NCBI GenBank assembly: GCA_036826475.1
Contig: DAISWG010000017.1
Coordinates: 4,919 to 68,918 of the forward strand
Length of the DNA stretch: 64,000 nt
Source of the DNA: Miltoncostaea sp036826475
GTDB taxonomy: Bacteria; Actinomycetota; Thermoleophilia; Miltoncostaeales; Miltoncostaeaceae
Direction: 5' to 3'
Part shown: positions 1-8,059 of the stretch, in pieces
How the letters are laid out: the number at the start of each line of letters is the position of its first letter
Position numbering within the stretch: position 1 is the stretch's first letter
Made by a program: the position numbers and the translations under genes
The notes under the pieces: model-generated
Told to the model about the DNA's origin: nothing
Databases searched by the model: none
What the model saw: only the letters and a program-made list of their open reading frames with translations

Positions 1-585
1 GGGCGGGTGAGGCTGCGCGGGCAGGACGTGACGGGCGCCCCGCCGCACGAGGTGACCGCCCAGGGCATGAGCTACGTCCCGCAGGTGGCGAACGTCTTCG
101 GCTCGCTCACCGTCCAGGAGAACCTGGAGGTGGGCGGGGTGCTCAGGAAGACGCAGATCCGGGAGCGCAGCCAGCGGATGCTCGAGCTGTTCCCGCCCCT
201 CCTGGTGCGTCGCCGGCAGCGGGCCGGGACCCTGTCGGGAGGTCAGCGGCAGATGCTGGCGATGGCGCGGGCGCTGATGCCCGACCCGTCGGTGCTGCTG
301 CTCGACGAGCCCTCGGCGGGGCTCGCGCCGCAGGCCGTCGCCCAGGTCTTCGAGACCGTCGCCGACATCAACCGCGCCGGCGTGACCATCGTGATGATCG
401 AGCAGAACGCGCGACGGGCGCTGGCGCTGGCCGACCGCGGCTACGTGCTGGAGGGCGGCACCAACCGGTTCGAGGGGACCGGCGACGCGCTGCTGGCCGA
501 CCCGCAGGTGGCCGAGCTGTACCTGGGAGGCGTGGAGCGGGGACGGCCGGAGCCGCCCCCGCCCGCAGCCGTCACTCCTTCGTGA
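1..585 (+). CDS. livF: Branched-chain amino acid ABC transporter ATP-binding protein, LivF-type (5' partial)
   Basis: The reading frame is open from the first base, so the N-terminus and Walker A loop lie outside the window. What remains is the second half of an ABC ATPase. It has the signature LSGGQRQM, the Walker B LLLDEPSAGL and a MIEQNARRAL switch region, the wording typical of LivF rather than LivG. The family energises import of leucine, isoleucine and valine or related small molecules together with LivG and permeases LivH/LivM, presumably encoded upstream. Its stop overlaps by 14 bp the 3' end of the convergent binding-protein gene. The substrate is not determinable from this fragment. 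Confidence 0.9.
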   Translation, partial: GRVRLRGQDVTGAPPHEVTAQGMSYVPQVANVFGSLTVQENLEVGGVLRKTQIRERSQRMLELFPPLLVRRRQRAGTLSGGQRQMLAMARALMPDPSVLLLDEPSAGLAPQAVAQVFETVADINRAGVTIVMIEQNARRALALADRGYVLEGGTNRFEGTGDALLADPQVAELYLGGVERGRPEPPPPAAVTPS

Positions 586-1858
586 ACCCGATCACGTCGC
601 CGGTGTCCACGAGCTTGCCGCCCGTGTAGCTCCACGTGCTGTAGTTCGCCGCCGACGGGTCGCCGTTCTCGTCGAGGTCGATCGGACCCGAGGCGCCCTC
701 GTAGTCGATGTCCTCGCCGTTCTGGATCGCCGTGATGGCGTCGGGGAGCTGCTCGTACGTGTACTTCGTCCCCGGCGGGCCGGAGACGGCCGGCAGGGCC
801 TCGGCGATGGCCGTGCCGTCGGTCGACCCCGCGGCGAGCGAGGCGAGCGCGAGCAGGATCACCGCGTCGAAGTTCTGGGCGTCGTACGTCTGACGCGGGC
901 CGTTGTCCGGGTTCGAGGTCCAGAGGGCGTCGAACGCCGCGCCGGCCGGCGCGTCGAGGGACGTCGGCACCGTGCCGCGGATCCCGTTGGTGGTCTCCTG
1001 GCCGGCGTCCTTCGGCAGCTCGGACGACCGCAGGCCGTCACCCGTGAAGGTCTTGGCCGGGTCCCACTTGCCGGTCCGCACGAGCGCCGGGCCCAGCTTG
1101 GGCCACGTGCCGGTGTAGTCGATGATCACCCAGCCGTCGGGGTCGCCCGCGACGATCTGCTGGGCCTCGGAGTTGAGGCTGGTCGCGTCGGGGTTGTACG
1201 ACACATTCTTGGCGACGGTGCCGCCGAGCGCCTCATAGGCCTTGGTGAACTCGCTGACCAGCGCATCACCGTACGAGTCGTTGCGGCTCGCGGTGTTCAC
1301 GGTCTTGCCCTCGCCGAGGGCGTCGGTCACGACCTGGGCGAGCACCTGGCCCTGGATCGCGTCGGACGGCGGGGTGCGGAACACCAGGCCGTCGTCCTCG
1401 AGGTTGGTGATGTCCGGGCCGGTGGCCGACGGCGTCACGATCGGGATGCCCGCGTCCACGGTCACGTTCTCGACCGTCGGGATGAGCTCGGGCGTCGCCC
1501 ACGGGCCGGCGATCGCCGCCACCCCGTCGCTCTCGATGACCTTGGTGGCGGCCTCCTGGGCGGCCTGCGGGTCGGTCTTGGTGTCCTCGGTCACCAGCGT
1601 GACCTTCAAGCCCGTGTCCGCCCCGGCGGTGTTGACCTGCTCCGCCGCGAGGTTGGCCGCGGTGGAGCCCGGCCCGCCGAAGTCGGCGAGCTGACCGGTG
1701 AGCGGGACCAGGACGCCGAGCTTCACCTCGCTGACGTCGCCTCCGCCGCCGCCGCTCGTGCCGGACCCACTGTCGTCGTCGTCCCCGCAGCCGGCGGCGA
1801 TGCCGCCCACCACGAGGGCACTCGCCGCAAGCAGCGATGCGATGGCACGTCGCTTCAT
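572..1858 (-). CDS. Branched-chain amino acid type ABC substrate-binding lipoprotein (Peripla_BP_6 / LivK-like)
   Basis: This 428-aa protein starts at the ATG at 1858, preceded by the Shine-Dalgarno AGAAGGGGG; the frame is open further upstream but has no better start. The N-terminus is a lipoprotein signal: two arginines after MK, a hydrophobic stretch and a lipobox ending GGIAAGC, then a Gly/Asp/Ser linker. The mature part begins VKLGVLVPLTGQLADFG, the standard opening of type I periplasmic binding proteins of the Liv family. It probably feeds the LivF-containing transporter whose ATPase gene converges on it. That is an unusual layout, since the binding protein is normally co-transcribed with its ATPase. 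Substrate unknown. Confidence 0.88.
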   Translation of the reverse strand: MKRRAIASLLAASALVVGGIAAGCGDDDDSGSGTSGGGGGDVSEVKLGVLVPLTGQLADFGGPGSTAANLAAEQVNTAGADTGLKVTLVTEDTKTDPQAAQEAATKVIESDGVAAIAGPWATPELIPTVENVTVDAGIPIVTPSATGPDITNLEDDGLVFRTPPSDAIQGQVLAQVVTDALGEGKTVNTASRNDSYGDALVSEFTKAYEALGGTVAKNVSYNPDATSLNSEAQQIVAGDPDGWVIIDYTGTWPKLGPALVRTGKWDPAKTFTGDGLRSSELPKDAGQETTNGIRGTVPTSLDAPAGAAFDALWTSNPDNGPRQTYDAQNFDAVILLALASLAAGSTDGTAIAEALPAVSGPPGTKYTYEQLPDAITAIQNGEDIDYEGASGPIDLDENGDPSAANYSTWSYTGGKLVDTGDVIGFTKE

Positions 1859-1991
1859 GCGTCCCCCTTCTGTCTCGTACGGGCCCGCGCCCGGGCCGGA
1901 ATCGGGCGAGCCTAATCGTCCGGCCGCCCGACTGGATAGATGCTGCAAGCAAATGCGTCCTCCGAGAACCCGCATCATGAATGGGTTCTCA

Positions 1992-2291
1992 TCAGATGGC
2001 GCGCACGAGGGCGGTGGTCGCCATCGCCGCGACCACGATCAGGAGGAAGGACCCGCGGCGCCACGCGACGAGCACCGCGGCCGCCAGCCCCGCGGCCCGG
2101 GCGTCGATGTCCCATCGGCCGTCGGTGGTCAGGGAGCTCACCGCGACCAGCGCCGCGAGGAGCGCCGCCGGCAGCAGCTCGGCGGTCGCGGTGACGCCCG
2201 CGGGGAGCAGGCGGTTGCCCAGCAGCACCGGCCCCGCCGCCTTCATGGCGTACGTGCCCGCGGCGAGCACCAGGATCGCGAGCCAGCTCAC
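1992..2291 (-). CDS. azlD: AzlD-family branched-chain amino acid transport subunit
   Basis: This 99-aa very hydrophobic protein has three to four membrane segments and the AzlD opening (S)WLAILVLAAGTYAMKAAGP. The start is a GTG at 2289-2291 that overlaps the TGA of azlC by 4 bp, so the two are translationally coupled. AzlC and AzlD together form an exporter of branched-chain amino acids and analogues in other bacteria. The position next to Liv-type import genes suggests a small amino-acid homeostasis region. A longer frame covering this region runs up to 2999 but overlaps azlC in another frame, so the short start is preferred. Confidence 0.85.
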   Translation of the reverse strand: MSWLAILVLAAGTYAMKAAGPVLLGNRLLPAGVTATAELLPAALLAALVAVSSLTTDGRWDIDARAAGLAAAVLVAWRRGSFLLIVVAAMATTALVRAI

Positions 2292-2989
2292 GCGGGCCGT
2301 CCGCTGCGCAGCGCCCATGCCCCGCCGGCGAGGGCGCCGAGCGCGGCGAGCAGGATGGGCGCCCCCGCCGGCAGCACCGGCGTGGCGAGCAGCGCGATCG
2401 CGACCCCCGTGGCGGCGGCCACGCGGGCGGGTGCGGTGTCGAGGCGCGGCCACAGGAGCGCGACGAACGCCGCGGGGATCGCGGCGTCGAGGCCCGTGGC
2501 CTCCACGTCGATCGCCCCCGTCAGGAACCACCCGGCGACGGTCCCGGCATTCCAGAGCACGAACACCGCGACGCCGGCGGTCCAGAACCCCCGTCGCGCC
2601 GCGGCGGGGTCGGCCTGGGCGGCGGCGACCGCCGCCGACTCGTCGATGATCAGCTGCGACGCCAGCAGCCGCCGCCACAGCGGGCCGCGCAGGAGCGGCG
2701 CCAGCGTGACCCCGAACGCGACGCAGCGGGCCGACAGCAGCAGGCCGCCGAGCACGGCCGACAGGGCGGTGCCGCCCTCCGCCACGACGCCCACCGCCGC
2801 GAGCTGGGTCGACCCGGCGAACACGAGCACCGACAGCGCCTCCGCCTGGGCCAGCGACAGCCCGGCCTGGCGGGCCAGCACGCCGAACGACAGGCCGAAC
2901 AACCCGACCGCCACCGCGATCGCCAGGGCCTGGCGCAGGATGGCGCGGTCGCGGTCGCGCGCGGAGATGGTCGCGGTGGCGGGCGGCAC
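2288..2989 (-). CDS. azlC: AzlC-family branched-chain amino acid permease
   Basis: This 233-aa integral membrane protein has the AzlC family core FGLSFGVLARQAGLSLAQA followed by SVLVFAGSTQLAAVG. About six to seven hydrophobic segments are visible. It is the large subunit of the AzlCD branched-chain amino acid exporter and is immediately followed by azlD with a GTGA overlap. The start used is a GTG at 2989. An ATG at 2999 is out of frame and no ATG lies in frame before the conserved region, so a GTG start is likely. Substrate specificity is inferred from the family only. Confidence 0.87.
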   Translation of the reverse strand: MPPATATISARDRDRAILRQALAIAVAVGLFGLSFGVLARQAGLSLAQAEALSVLVFAGSTQLAAVGVVAEGGTALSAVLGGLLLSARCVAFGVTLAPLLRGPLWRRLLASQLIIDESAAVAAAQADPAAARRGFWTAGVAVFVLWNAGTVAGWFLTGAIDVEATGLDAAIPAAFVALLWPRLDTAPARVAAATGVAIALLATPVLPAGAPILLAALGALAGGAWALRSGRPA

Positions 2990-3026
2990 GGCCCGCCATG
3001 ATCGCGGGCCGCGACGCGCCTACGCC

Positions 3027-3419
3027 TCAGCCACCCCACTCACCGCGCGGGGCGGCGCCGGCGAACGGCTTGGGTCCCCACTGGTTGGGCTCCGGCTCGC
3101 CGTCGCGCGCCCACCACACGATCAGGATGATCAGGCCGACGAGGGGGATCAGCAGGAGCAGCTGCCACCAGCCGGTGCGGCCGATGTCGTGCAGCCGGCG
3201 CGCCCCGACGGCGAGCGTGGGGATCAGGACCAGCAGCCCGTAGACGCTCGTGAGCGGCCCCGCCCAGTCGTTGCCGATGTCGAGCGCGAGCTCGGCGACC
3301 GTCAGCGCCAGGCTGATGATGAAGCTCCACAGCGAGAACCACCAGAACTCGGGCCGGTGCGAGCGCCCGTCGAACTTCGTGTACTGCCGCAGGACCGCCA
3401 GGTACCACTCGAAGCCCAT
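3027..3419 (-). CDS. DUF805 family inner-membrane protein
   Basis: This 130-aa protein begins MGFEWYLAVLRQYTKFDGRS and contains the conserved pattern RPEFWWFSLW, then an AVGARRLHDIGRTGWW block that defines DUF805 (YhaH/YhaI-like proteins). About four membrane helices are visible. The molecular function of the family is not established. It stands alone, with a 69-nt gap from the downstream end of the next leftward gene cluster. No terminator hairpin is obvious. Confidence 0.85.
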   Translation of the reverse strand: MGFEWYLAVLRQYTKFDGRSHRPEFWWFSLWSFIISLALTVAELALDIGNDWAGPLTSVYGLLVLIPTLAVGARRLHDIGRTGWWQLLLLIPLVGLIILIVWWARDGEPEPNQWGPKPFAGAAPRGEWGG

Positions 3420-3486
3420 GCCCTCCCCTTCGTCTCGGCGGAGGCATCCTGGACGAGATCGGTCGGGAACGGAACCCCGGCGCGGT

Positions 3487-4694
3487 TCAGATGAGGCCGT
3501 GGTTCGGCGGCCAGGCCCCGTTCACGATGCGGTTGCCGCTGTGGACGTACTTCCAGCGGTTGGGATCGTGGAGGGTGTGGGTGCGTGCGTTGCGCCAGTG
3601 GCGGTCCAGGCCGTGCACGGCGTCNNNNNNNNNNCCGCCGTGCCCGCCAGCGCGAAGATCTCGCTCGCGACCTCGACGGCCACGTCGCCGGCGTAGGCCT
3701 TCGCCTCCGCGACGGCGAGCGACGCGGCGCCGGCGGCGTCCGCCGTCGGAGTCCCGCCGGGCGGTGCGGCGTCGAGTGCCTCCCCCGCCCGCCGGAGCAG
3801 TGCGGCCGCGGCGTGCACCTGGGTGCCGAGCTGCCCGAACCGCAGCAGCACGGCCTGCTCGTCCGCGGCGCGCTCCTCGGCCGCCTCGAACCACGGGCGG
3901 GTGCGCTCGCGGACGAACCGGGCCCCGTCGCGCAGCGCCTCCTCGGCGATGCCGACGTCGATCGCCGCGTGCAGGAACTGGCCGAATGCACCCGCCGTCT
4001 GCGGGCGCTCGTACGTCTGCCAGTGGCTCACCACGTCCGCCTCCGGCACGGCGACGTCGGTGAACACGGCCGTGCCGCTCATCGTCGCCCGCTGGCCGAA
4101 TGCGCTCCAGTCCTGCAGCACCTCGACGCCCGGCGCCTCGCGCGCGACGTAGGCGACCACCAGACGATCGAGGTCGTCGAGGGCGAACACGGGGATCCAC
4201 TGCGCGGTGAGGGCGCCGGTGCAGTAGTACTTGCGGCCGTCCAGGCGCAGATCGCCGGACGGCGCCCGGCGGAGCCGGGTGCGGAGGTCCATCACGTGCT
4301 TCGTCCCCCGCTCGGAGAGGGCGTTGCCGAACCGGGCGCCCGCGAGCACCTCGCCGAAGAACCGCTTCTGCTGCTCCGGGGTGCCGTCGAGACGGAGCAC
4401 GCCGACGAAGACGAAGTGGTTCTGCGGCACCTGCGCGACCGACGGGTCGGCGGCGGCGAGCACCCGGAACACGTCCCCCAGCGTCACATGGCTCACGTCG
4501 GGCCCGCCGGAGCGCCGAGGCACGGTGAGGCCCAGCAGCCCGCTGCGCCCGATCGCGTCCAGCTCGTCCACGGGCGGCCCGCTTGCGCGGTCGCGCGCGA
4601 CCGCCCCCGGGCGGAGATCCTCGGCGAGGGCGGCGGCCACCTCCAGCGCCTCCTCGTCCGATGCGATGACCCGCGCCGCCGTCGCGGTGCTCAT
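3487..4694 (-). CDS. sfnB: SfnB-family flavoprotein (acyl-CoA-dehydrogenase-like sulfur acquisition oxidoreductase), interrupted by assembly gap
   Basis: The acyl-CoA dehydrogenase fold is read from the ATG at 4694. The C-terminal block GLDRHWRNARTHTLHDP is the hallmark of the SfnB/DszC-like flavin monooxygenase branch, which acts with luciferase-like monooxygenases in organosulfur breakdown. A 10-N gap at 3625-3634 splits it: residues 1 to about 355 lie in one frame and the conserved C-terminus in another, so the real gap length is not 10. Only a few residues seem missing, judging from the paralogue at 9543-10793. The ATG overlaps the TGA of the preceding monooxygenase gene (ATGA), giving a three-gene leftward operon. 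Confidence 0.85.
3625..3634. other. Assembly gap (10 N) inside the SfnB-like gene
   Basis: Ten N. The coding frame on the minus strand changes across the run while homology continues on both sides, so the length is a placeholder. The missing piece should be short, since only a few residues separate ALAGTA from the DRHWRNAR block in the paralogue. Confidence 0.95.
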
Positions 4695-5764
4695 GACGCC
4701 GTGGCCGCGACGAGGCGGCGGACCCGGGGGAGCACCTCATGCGCGAACCTGCGCATCTCGGCCTCGAAGGGCTGGAACTGGAGCATGAACGTCTCGATCC
4801 CCGCGTCGTGGAACGCCAGGATCCGTTCCGCCACGGCGTCGTAGCCGCCCACGAGCCCGGCCGCGGTGCCGCCGTTGGTCCCGATCGCGGGGAACTTCGC
4901 GTGGGTCTGGAACATGACCGCGTTGTGGTCGATGTTCTTGAGCATCTCCGCGATCAGCGGCTCATCCCGGGCGGCGATGCTCCAGGCGAAGGCGAGCGCC
5001 TCCTGCGCCTCCTCCTCCGTGTCACGGGCGATCACGAATGCCGACAGGCCGAAGCGGAGCGGGGCCCGTCCGGCGGGGACCCGCGCGCCGACGTCGGCCA
5101 CGATGTCGCGCACCCGTTCGATGGGCTGACCGTTGATGAAGAAGAGGTCGGCCAGGTCGGCCCCCAGGGCGCGGGCCGGGTCGGACTCGCCGCCCAGGTA
5201 GATCCGCGGGCGGTCGCGGAGCCGGCTGCCGGGACGCAGCTGGTAGCCGTCGATCTGGAAGTGGCGTCCGCGGTGGGTGGTCCGCTCGCCGGCCAGCAGC
5301 GACCGCACCACCTCCAGCCACTCGCGGCCGTAGGCGTAGCGGTCGTCGTGCTCCAGGAACGGCAGGCCCGCCCGCTCGATCTCGGGCTTGTACCAGGCGT
5401 TGACCAGGTTGATCGCGAAGCGACCCTGGCTGATCTCCTCGATGCCGAGCGCCTGCTTCGCCAGCACCACCGGGTGCGTCAGGAACGGCTTGATGGCGGT
5501 GATGATCTCGATCCGCTCGGTGGCCTCGGCCAGCGCGGCCGACGCCGTCCAGGCCTCGAGCACGTCCAGCTCGTCGTCCCAGGGGTTGATGGTGTGCTGC
5601 GCGACCAGGGTGGTGTCGTAGCCGAGCGCCTCCGCCTCCACGATCTGCCGCCGGTTGCGCTGCCAGCTGGCGTCGTTGGTGTCGTCGGGATGGTGCAGCG
5701 ACGCCCACGTGCCGCCGATGAGCGCCCACACCCCGAAGCGCGGTCCCGCATCCGGGCGGCTCAC
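4691..5764 (-). CDS. LLM class flavin-dependent monooxygenase, SfnG-like (dimethylsulfone monooxygenase type)
   Basis: This 357-aa bacterial-luciferase-like TIM-barrel protein starts at a GTG (5764) overlapping the TGA of the upstream gene. Family motifs are IGGTWASLHHPDDTN near the N-terminus, GRFAINLVNAWYKPE and LEHDDRYAYGREWLEV in the middle, and the YLGGES phosphate-binding region. The asparagine-rich NLVN...LEHDDRY stretch is close to SfnG (FMNH2-dependent dimethylsulfone monooxygenase) and SsuD-type enzymes. It would act in the cytoplasm using reduced FMN and O2 to cleave a C-S bond or oxidise a related substrate. It sits between an SsuD-like gene and an SfnB-like gene, all overlapping, which supports a sulfur-scavenging role. 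No flavin reductase gene lies nearby. Confidence 0.82.
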   Translation of the reverse strand: MSRPDAGPRFGVWALIGGTWASLHHPDDTNDASWQRNRRQIVEAEALGYDTTLVAQHTINPWDDELDVLEAWTASAALAEATERIEIITAIKPFLTHPVVLAKQALGIEEISQGRFAINLVNAWYKPEIERAGLPFLEHDDRYAYGREWLEVVRSLLAGERTTHRGRHFQIDGYQLRPGSRLRDRPRIYLGGESDPARALGADLADLFFINGQPIERVRDIVADVGARVPAGRAPLRFGLSAFVIARDTEEEAQEALAFAWSIAARDEPLIAEMLKNIDHNAVMFQTHAKFPAIGTNGGTAAGLVGGYDAVAERILAFHDAGIETFMLQFQPFEAEMRRFAHEVLPRVRRLVAATAS

Positions 5765-6915
5765 CGCCGGCCCTCGCCCACGAGCGCGCCGTACCCCAGC
5801 GCCGCGTCCCGCGGGCCGGCGGGGGCCGCGTCGCGCAGCGACCCCAGGACCGTCTCGGAGAAGCGGTAGGCCTCCTCCAGGAGGGGCACGCCGGACAGGA
5901 TGAACGTGCGCACCCCCACGGCCTGGAAGTCGCGCAGGCGGGCGAGCACGGTCTCGGGGCTCCCGACGATCGCGGTCGCCGCTCCGGGCCGCACCAGGCC
6001 GAAGCCCGACCACAGCGCCGGGGCGAACTCGAGCTCCCGGGCGTCGTGGGGGATGCGCCCGCCGTGCAGCGCGAGCTGGTCCTTCTGCACCTGGGAGTCG
6101 GTCCCCGCGAACGCCTGCTGGATCGACGCGATGACGTCGGGGTCCATGGTGGAGAGGATGCGGTCGGCCTCGGCCCAGGCCTCCTCGTCGGTGTCCCGGA
6201 GGATGATGTAGAGCCGGACGCCGTAGTCGAGCGTGCGCCCGAGCTCGGCGGCCCGGGTCGCGACGCGGCCCAGGCGCTCGGCCACCGCCTCCGGCGTGTC
6301 GCCGTAGGCCAGGTAGGTGTCGATGCCCTCGGCGGCGACCTCGACGGCCGCGGGCGACGCCCCACCGAACCAGAGCGGCGGCGTCGGCCGCTGGACCGGC
6401 GGGAGCGCCAGCCTGCCGTTGCGCACCTTCACGAACGTGCCGTCGATGTCGACGACGTCGCCGGCCACCGCGGCGCGCCACGCGCGGACCCATTCGGCGG
6501 TGTAGGCGTAGCGGTCGTCGTGGGCCAGCGTCGAGCCCATCGACGCCAGCGTCGCGGCGTCGCCGTTGACGATGTTGAGGAGCACACGCCCACGGGTGAA
6601 CTGGTCGAGCGTCACCGTCATCTTCGCCGCGAGCATCGGCGAGAGCAGCGGCGGGTGGACGGCGAGCAGGAAGCGCATGCGTTCGGTGTGGCTGGCCATC
6701 GCGGCCGCCAGGACGTGGACGTCGTGGGGGCCGGTGGCCAGGAGGGCTCCGTCGAAGCCCAGATGGTCGATCGCCCCCGCGAGCTGGCGGAGGTAGGCGA
6801 GGTCGACGTCGCGGACGCCGGCCTCCGTCCAGGGCGAGCGGCCGTCGGGCGCCGTCAGGTACCAGAGCACCTGGACGCCGGGATCGGCGGTGGGGAGTGG
6901 GGTCCGGTCGGTCAT
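5761..6915 (-). CDS. LLM class flavin-dependent monooxygenase, SsuD-like (alkanesulfonate monooxygenase type)
   Basis: This 384-aa protein starts at the ATG at 6915; the frame is open to 7041, but that part overlaps the divergent promoter. The length matches SsuD (about 380 aa). Visible motifs are VLWYLTAPDGRSPWTEA at the N-terminus, FTRGRVLLNIVNGD and LAHDDRYAYTAEW in the core, and PPLWFGGAS for FMN phosphate binding. SsuD uses FMNH2 and O2 to release sulfite from alkanesulfonates; whether this enzyme does so is inference. It is the first gene of the leftward operon and is followed by a GTGA overlap. An AT-rich divergent promoter region precedes it. Confidence 0.82.
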   Translation of the reverse strand: MTDRTPLPTADPGVQVLWYLTAPDGRSPWTEAGVRDVDLAYLRQLAGAIDHLGFDGALLATGPHDVHVLAAAMASHTERMRFLLAVHPPLLSPMLAAKMTVTLDQFTRGRVLLNIVNGDAATLASMGSTLAHDDRYAYTAEWVRAWRAAVAGDVVDIDGTFVKVRNGRLALPPVQRPTPPLWFGGASPAAVEVAAEGIDTYLAYGDTPEAVAERLGRVATRAAELGRTLDYGVRLYIILRDTDEEAWAEADRILSTMDPDVIASIQQAFAGTDSQVQKDQLALHGGRIPHDARELEFAPALWSGFGLVRPGAATAIVGSPETVLARLRDFQAVGVRTFILSGVPLLEEAYRFSETVLGSLRDAAPAGPRDAALGYGALVGEGRR

Positions 6916-7012
6916 GGCACAAAACCCTATCAACCTTATTGTGTTTGTGGTATTTCTCTTCGCCGCCGCCCCGTGCCTGGGCGATTCCACACCGGACGAA
7001 GGACCACTCCCG
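6916..7012. promoter_or_regulatory. Divergent intergenic region between organosulfur operon and BMP-type importer operon
   Basis: This 97-nt spacer separates two head-to-head operons. Positions about 6920-6957 are strikingly AT-rich for this genome (CCTATCAACCTTATTGTG and nearby), as expected for back-to-back promoters and possibly a shared regulator site. The leftward ATG lies within 5-10 nt of this patch, so its transcript may have a very short leader. The rightward gene has GAAGGA as Shine-Dalgarno 9 nt before ATG 7013. No clear inverted repeat was found. Confidence 0.55.
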
Positions 7013-8059
7013 ATGCGCCTCACACGTGCTCTGCTCGCCATCCTGCTCGCGCTCGCCGTCGCCCTGCTCGCCTCAGCCTGCGGCTCCGACGATCAGGCGG
7101 CCGCCGGCACCGCCGCCGGCGGCGAGACCGCCGCGGCGTCCGGCGACGTCCCCAAGGTCGCCCTGCTCACCAGCGGCCTCACCAACGACGGCGGCTTCAA
7201 CCAGTGGGCCGCCGAGGCCGCCCAGAAGCTCCAGTCCGAGGGGCGGATCGACCTGCAGATCCGCCAGCAGCTCTCCGACCCGAACGCCGCCGAGCCGGTC
7301 CTGCGGCAGTTCGCCAGCCGCGGCTACGACCTGATCATCGGCCACGGGATCGACCTGTCCGCGGCCACCCTGAAGGTGGCGGCCCAGTTCCCCGACGTCC
7401 ACTTCGCGACCACCGGCGACAACACGCTGGAGGGCAAGCTGCTGCCGAACGTCGAGGGCTGGACGTACGACTTCGGCCAGTTCGGCTACGTGACCGGCGT
7501 CGTGGCGGGCTCGGTGAAGGGCGCGGACCAGGTCGGCATCGTGAACGGGCCCAAGATCCCGTTCGTCGAGGCCGCGGAGCGCGGCCTGGAGGCCGGGCTG
7601 AAGGCCACCAACCCGAACGCGACGACCAACTCGGTCTACACCGGCGAGTTCTACTCGGCCCAGAAGGAGCAGGAGGCCGTCCGCGGCCTGGTGGAGAAGG
7701 GCGCCCAGGTCATCGCCTCCAACACGGCCGAGGGCAACGGCGTCGCGCCCGCCGCCAAGGAGGCCGGCGTGCCGACCGTCGGCGTGGCCGTGGCGGGCTC
7801 GGCGGCCGCGAAGGACGTGAACATCACGTCGCCGCGGCTGGACTTCGGCCCGGTCTACACCGGCTACGTCGACCGCCTGGCCGACGGGACCTTCGGCGAC
7901 ACGTTCGAGGTCGGCTCGCTGGCCAACAAGGAGATCGTGATCGAGCCGGTCAACCAGGTCCCCGGCGTCGAGGTGCCCGCTGACCTGCAGGCCCGGATCG
8001 ACGACCTGTCCGCCAAGCTGGCCTCCGGCGAGCTGACGCTCCCGAACTTCTTCCAGTGA
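7013..8059 (+). CDS. BMP family ABC transporter substrate-binding lipoprotein (nucleoside-type)
   Basis: This 348-aa protein starts at ATG 7013 with a GAAGGA ribosome site. The signal peptide ends in a lipobox LLASAC followed by GSDD. The mature sequence follows the Bmp/PnrA/Med pattern: KVALLTSGLTNDGGFNQWA, then ASRGYDLIIGHG and HFATTGDN, and a GYVTGVVAGSVKG segment. BMP proteins bind purine nucleosides, and some homologues bind riboflavin. It is the first gene of an importer operon; its TGA overlaps the GTG of the ATPase gene. In context the ligand could be a sulfur-containing nucleoside such as methylthioadenosine, but this is inference. Confidence 0.9.
   Translation: MRLTRALLAILLALAVALLASACGSDDQAAAGTAAGGETAAASGDVPKVALLTSGLTNDGGFNQWAAEAAQKLQSEGRIDLQIRQQLSDPNAAEPVLRQFASRGYDLIIGHGIDLSAATLKVAAQFPDVHFATTGDNTLEGKLLPNVEGWTYDFGQFGYVTGVVAGSVKGADQVGIVNGPKIPFVEAAERGLEAGLKATNPNATTNSVYTGEFYSAQKEQEAVRGLVEKGAQVIASNTAEGNGVAPAAKEAGVPTVGVAVAGSAAAKDVNITSPRLDFGPVYTGYVDRLADGTFGDTFEVGSLANKEIVIEPVNQVPGVEVPADLQARIDDLSAKLASGELTLPNFFQ

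Noticed and set aside
1698..3494. 598-codon plus-strand frame
   Set aside because: Pro/Arg/Ser-rich antisense text over the binding protein, azlCD and DUF805 genes; no ribosome site or domain.
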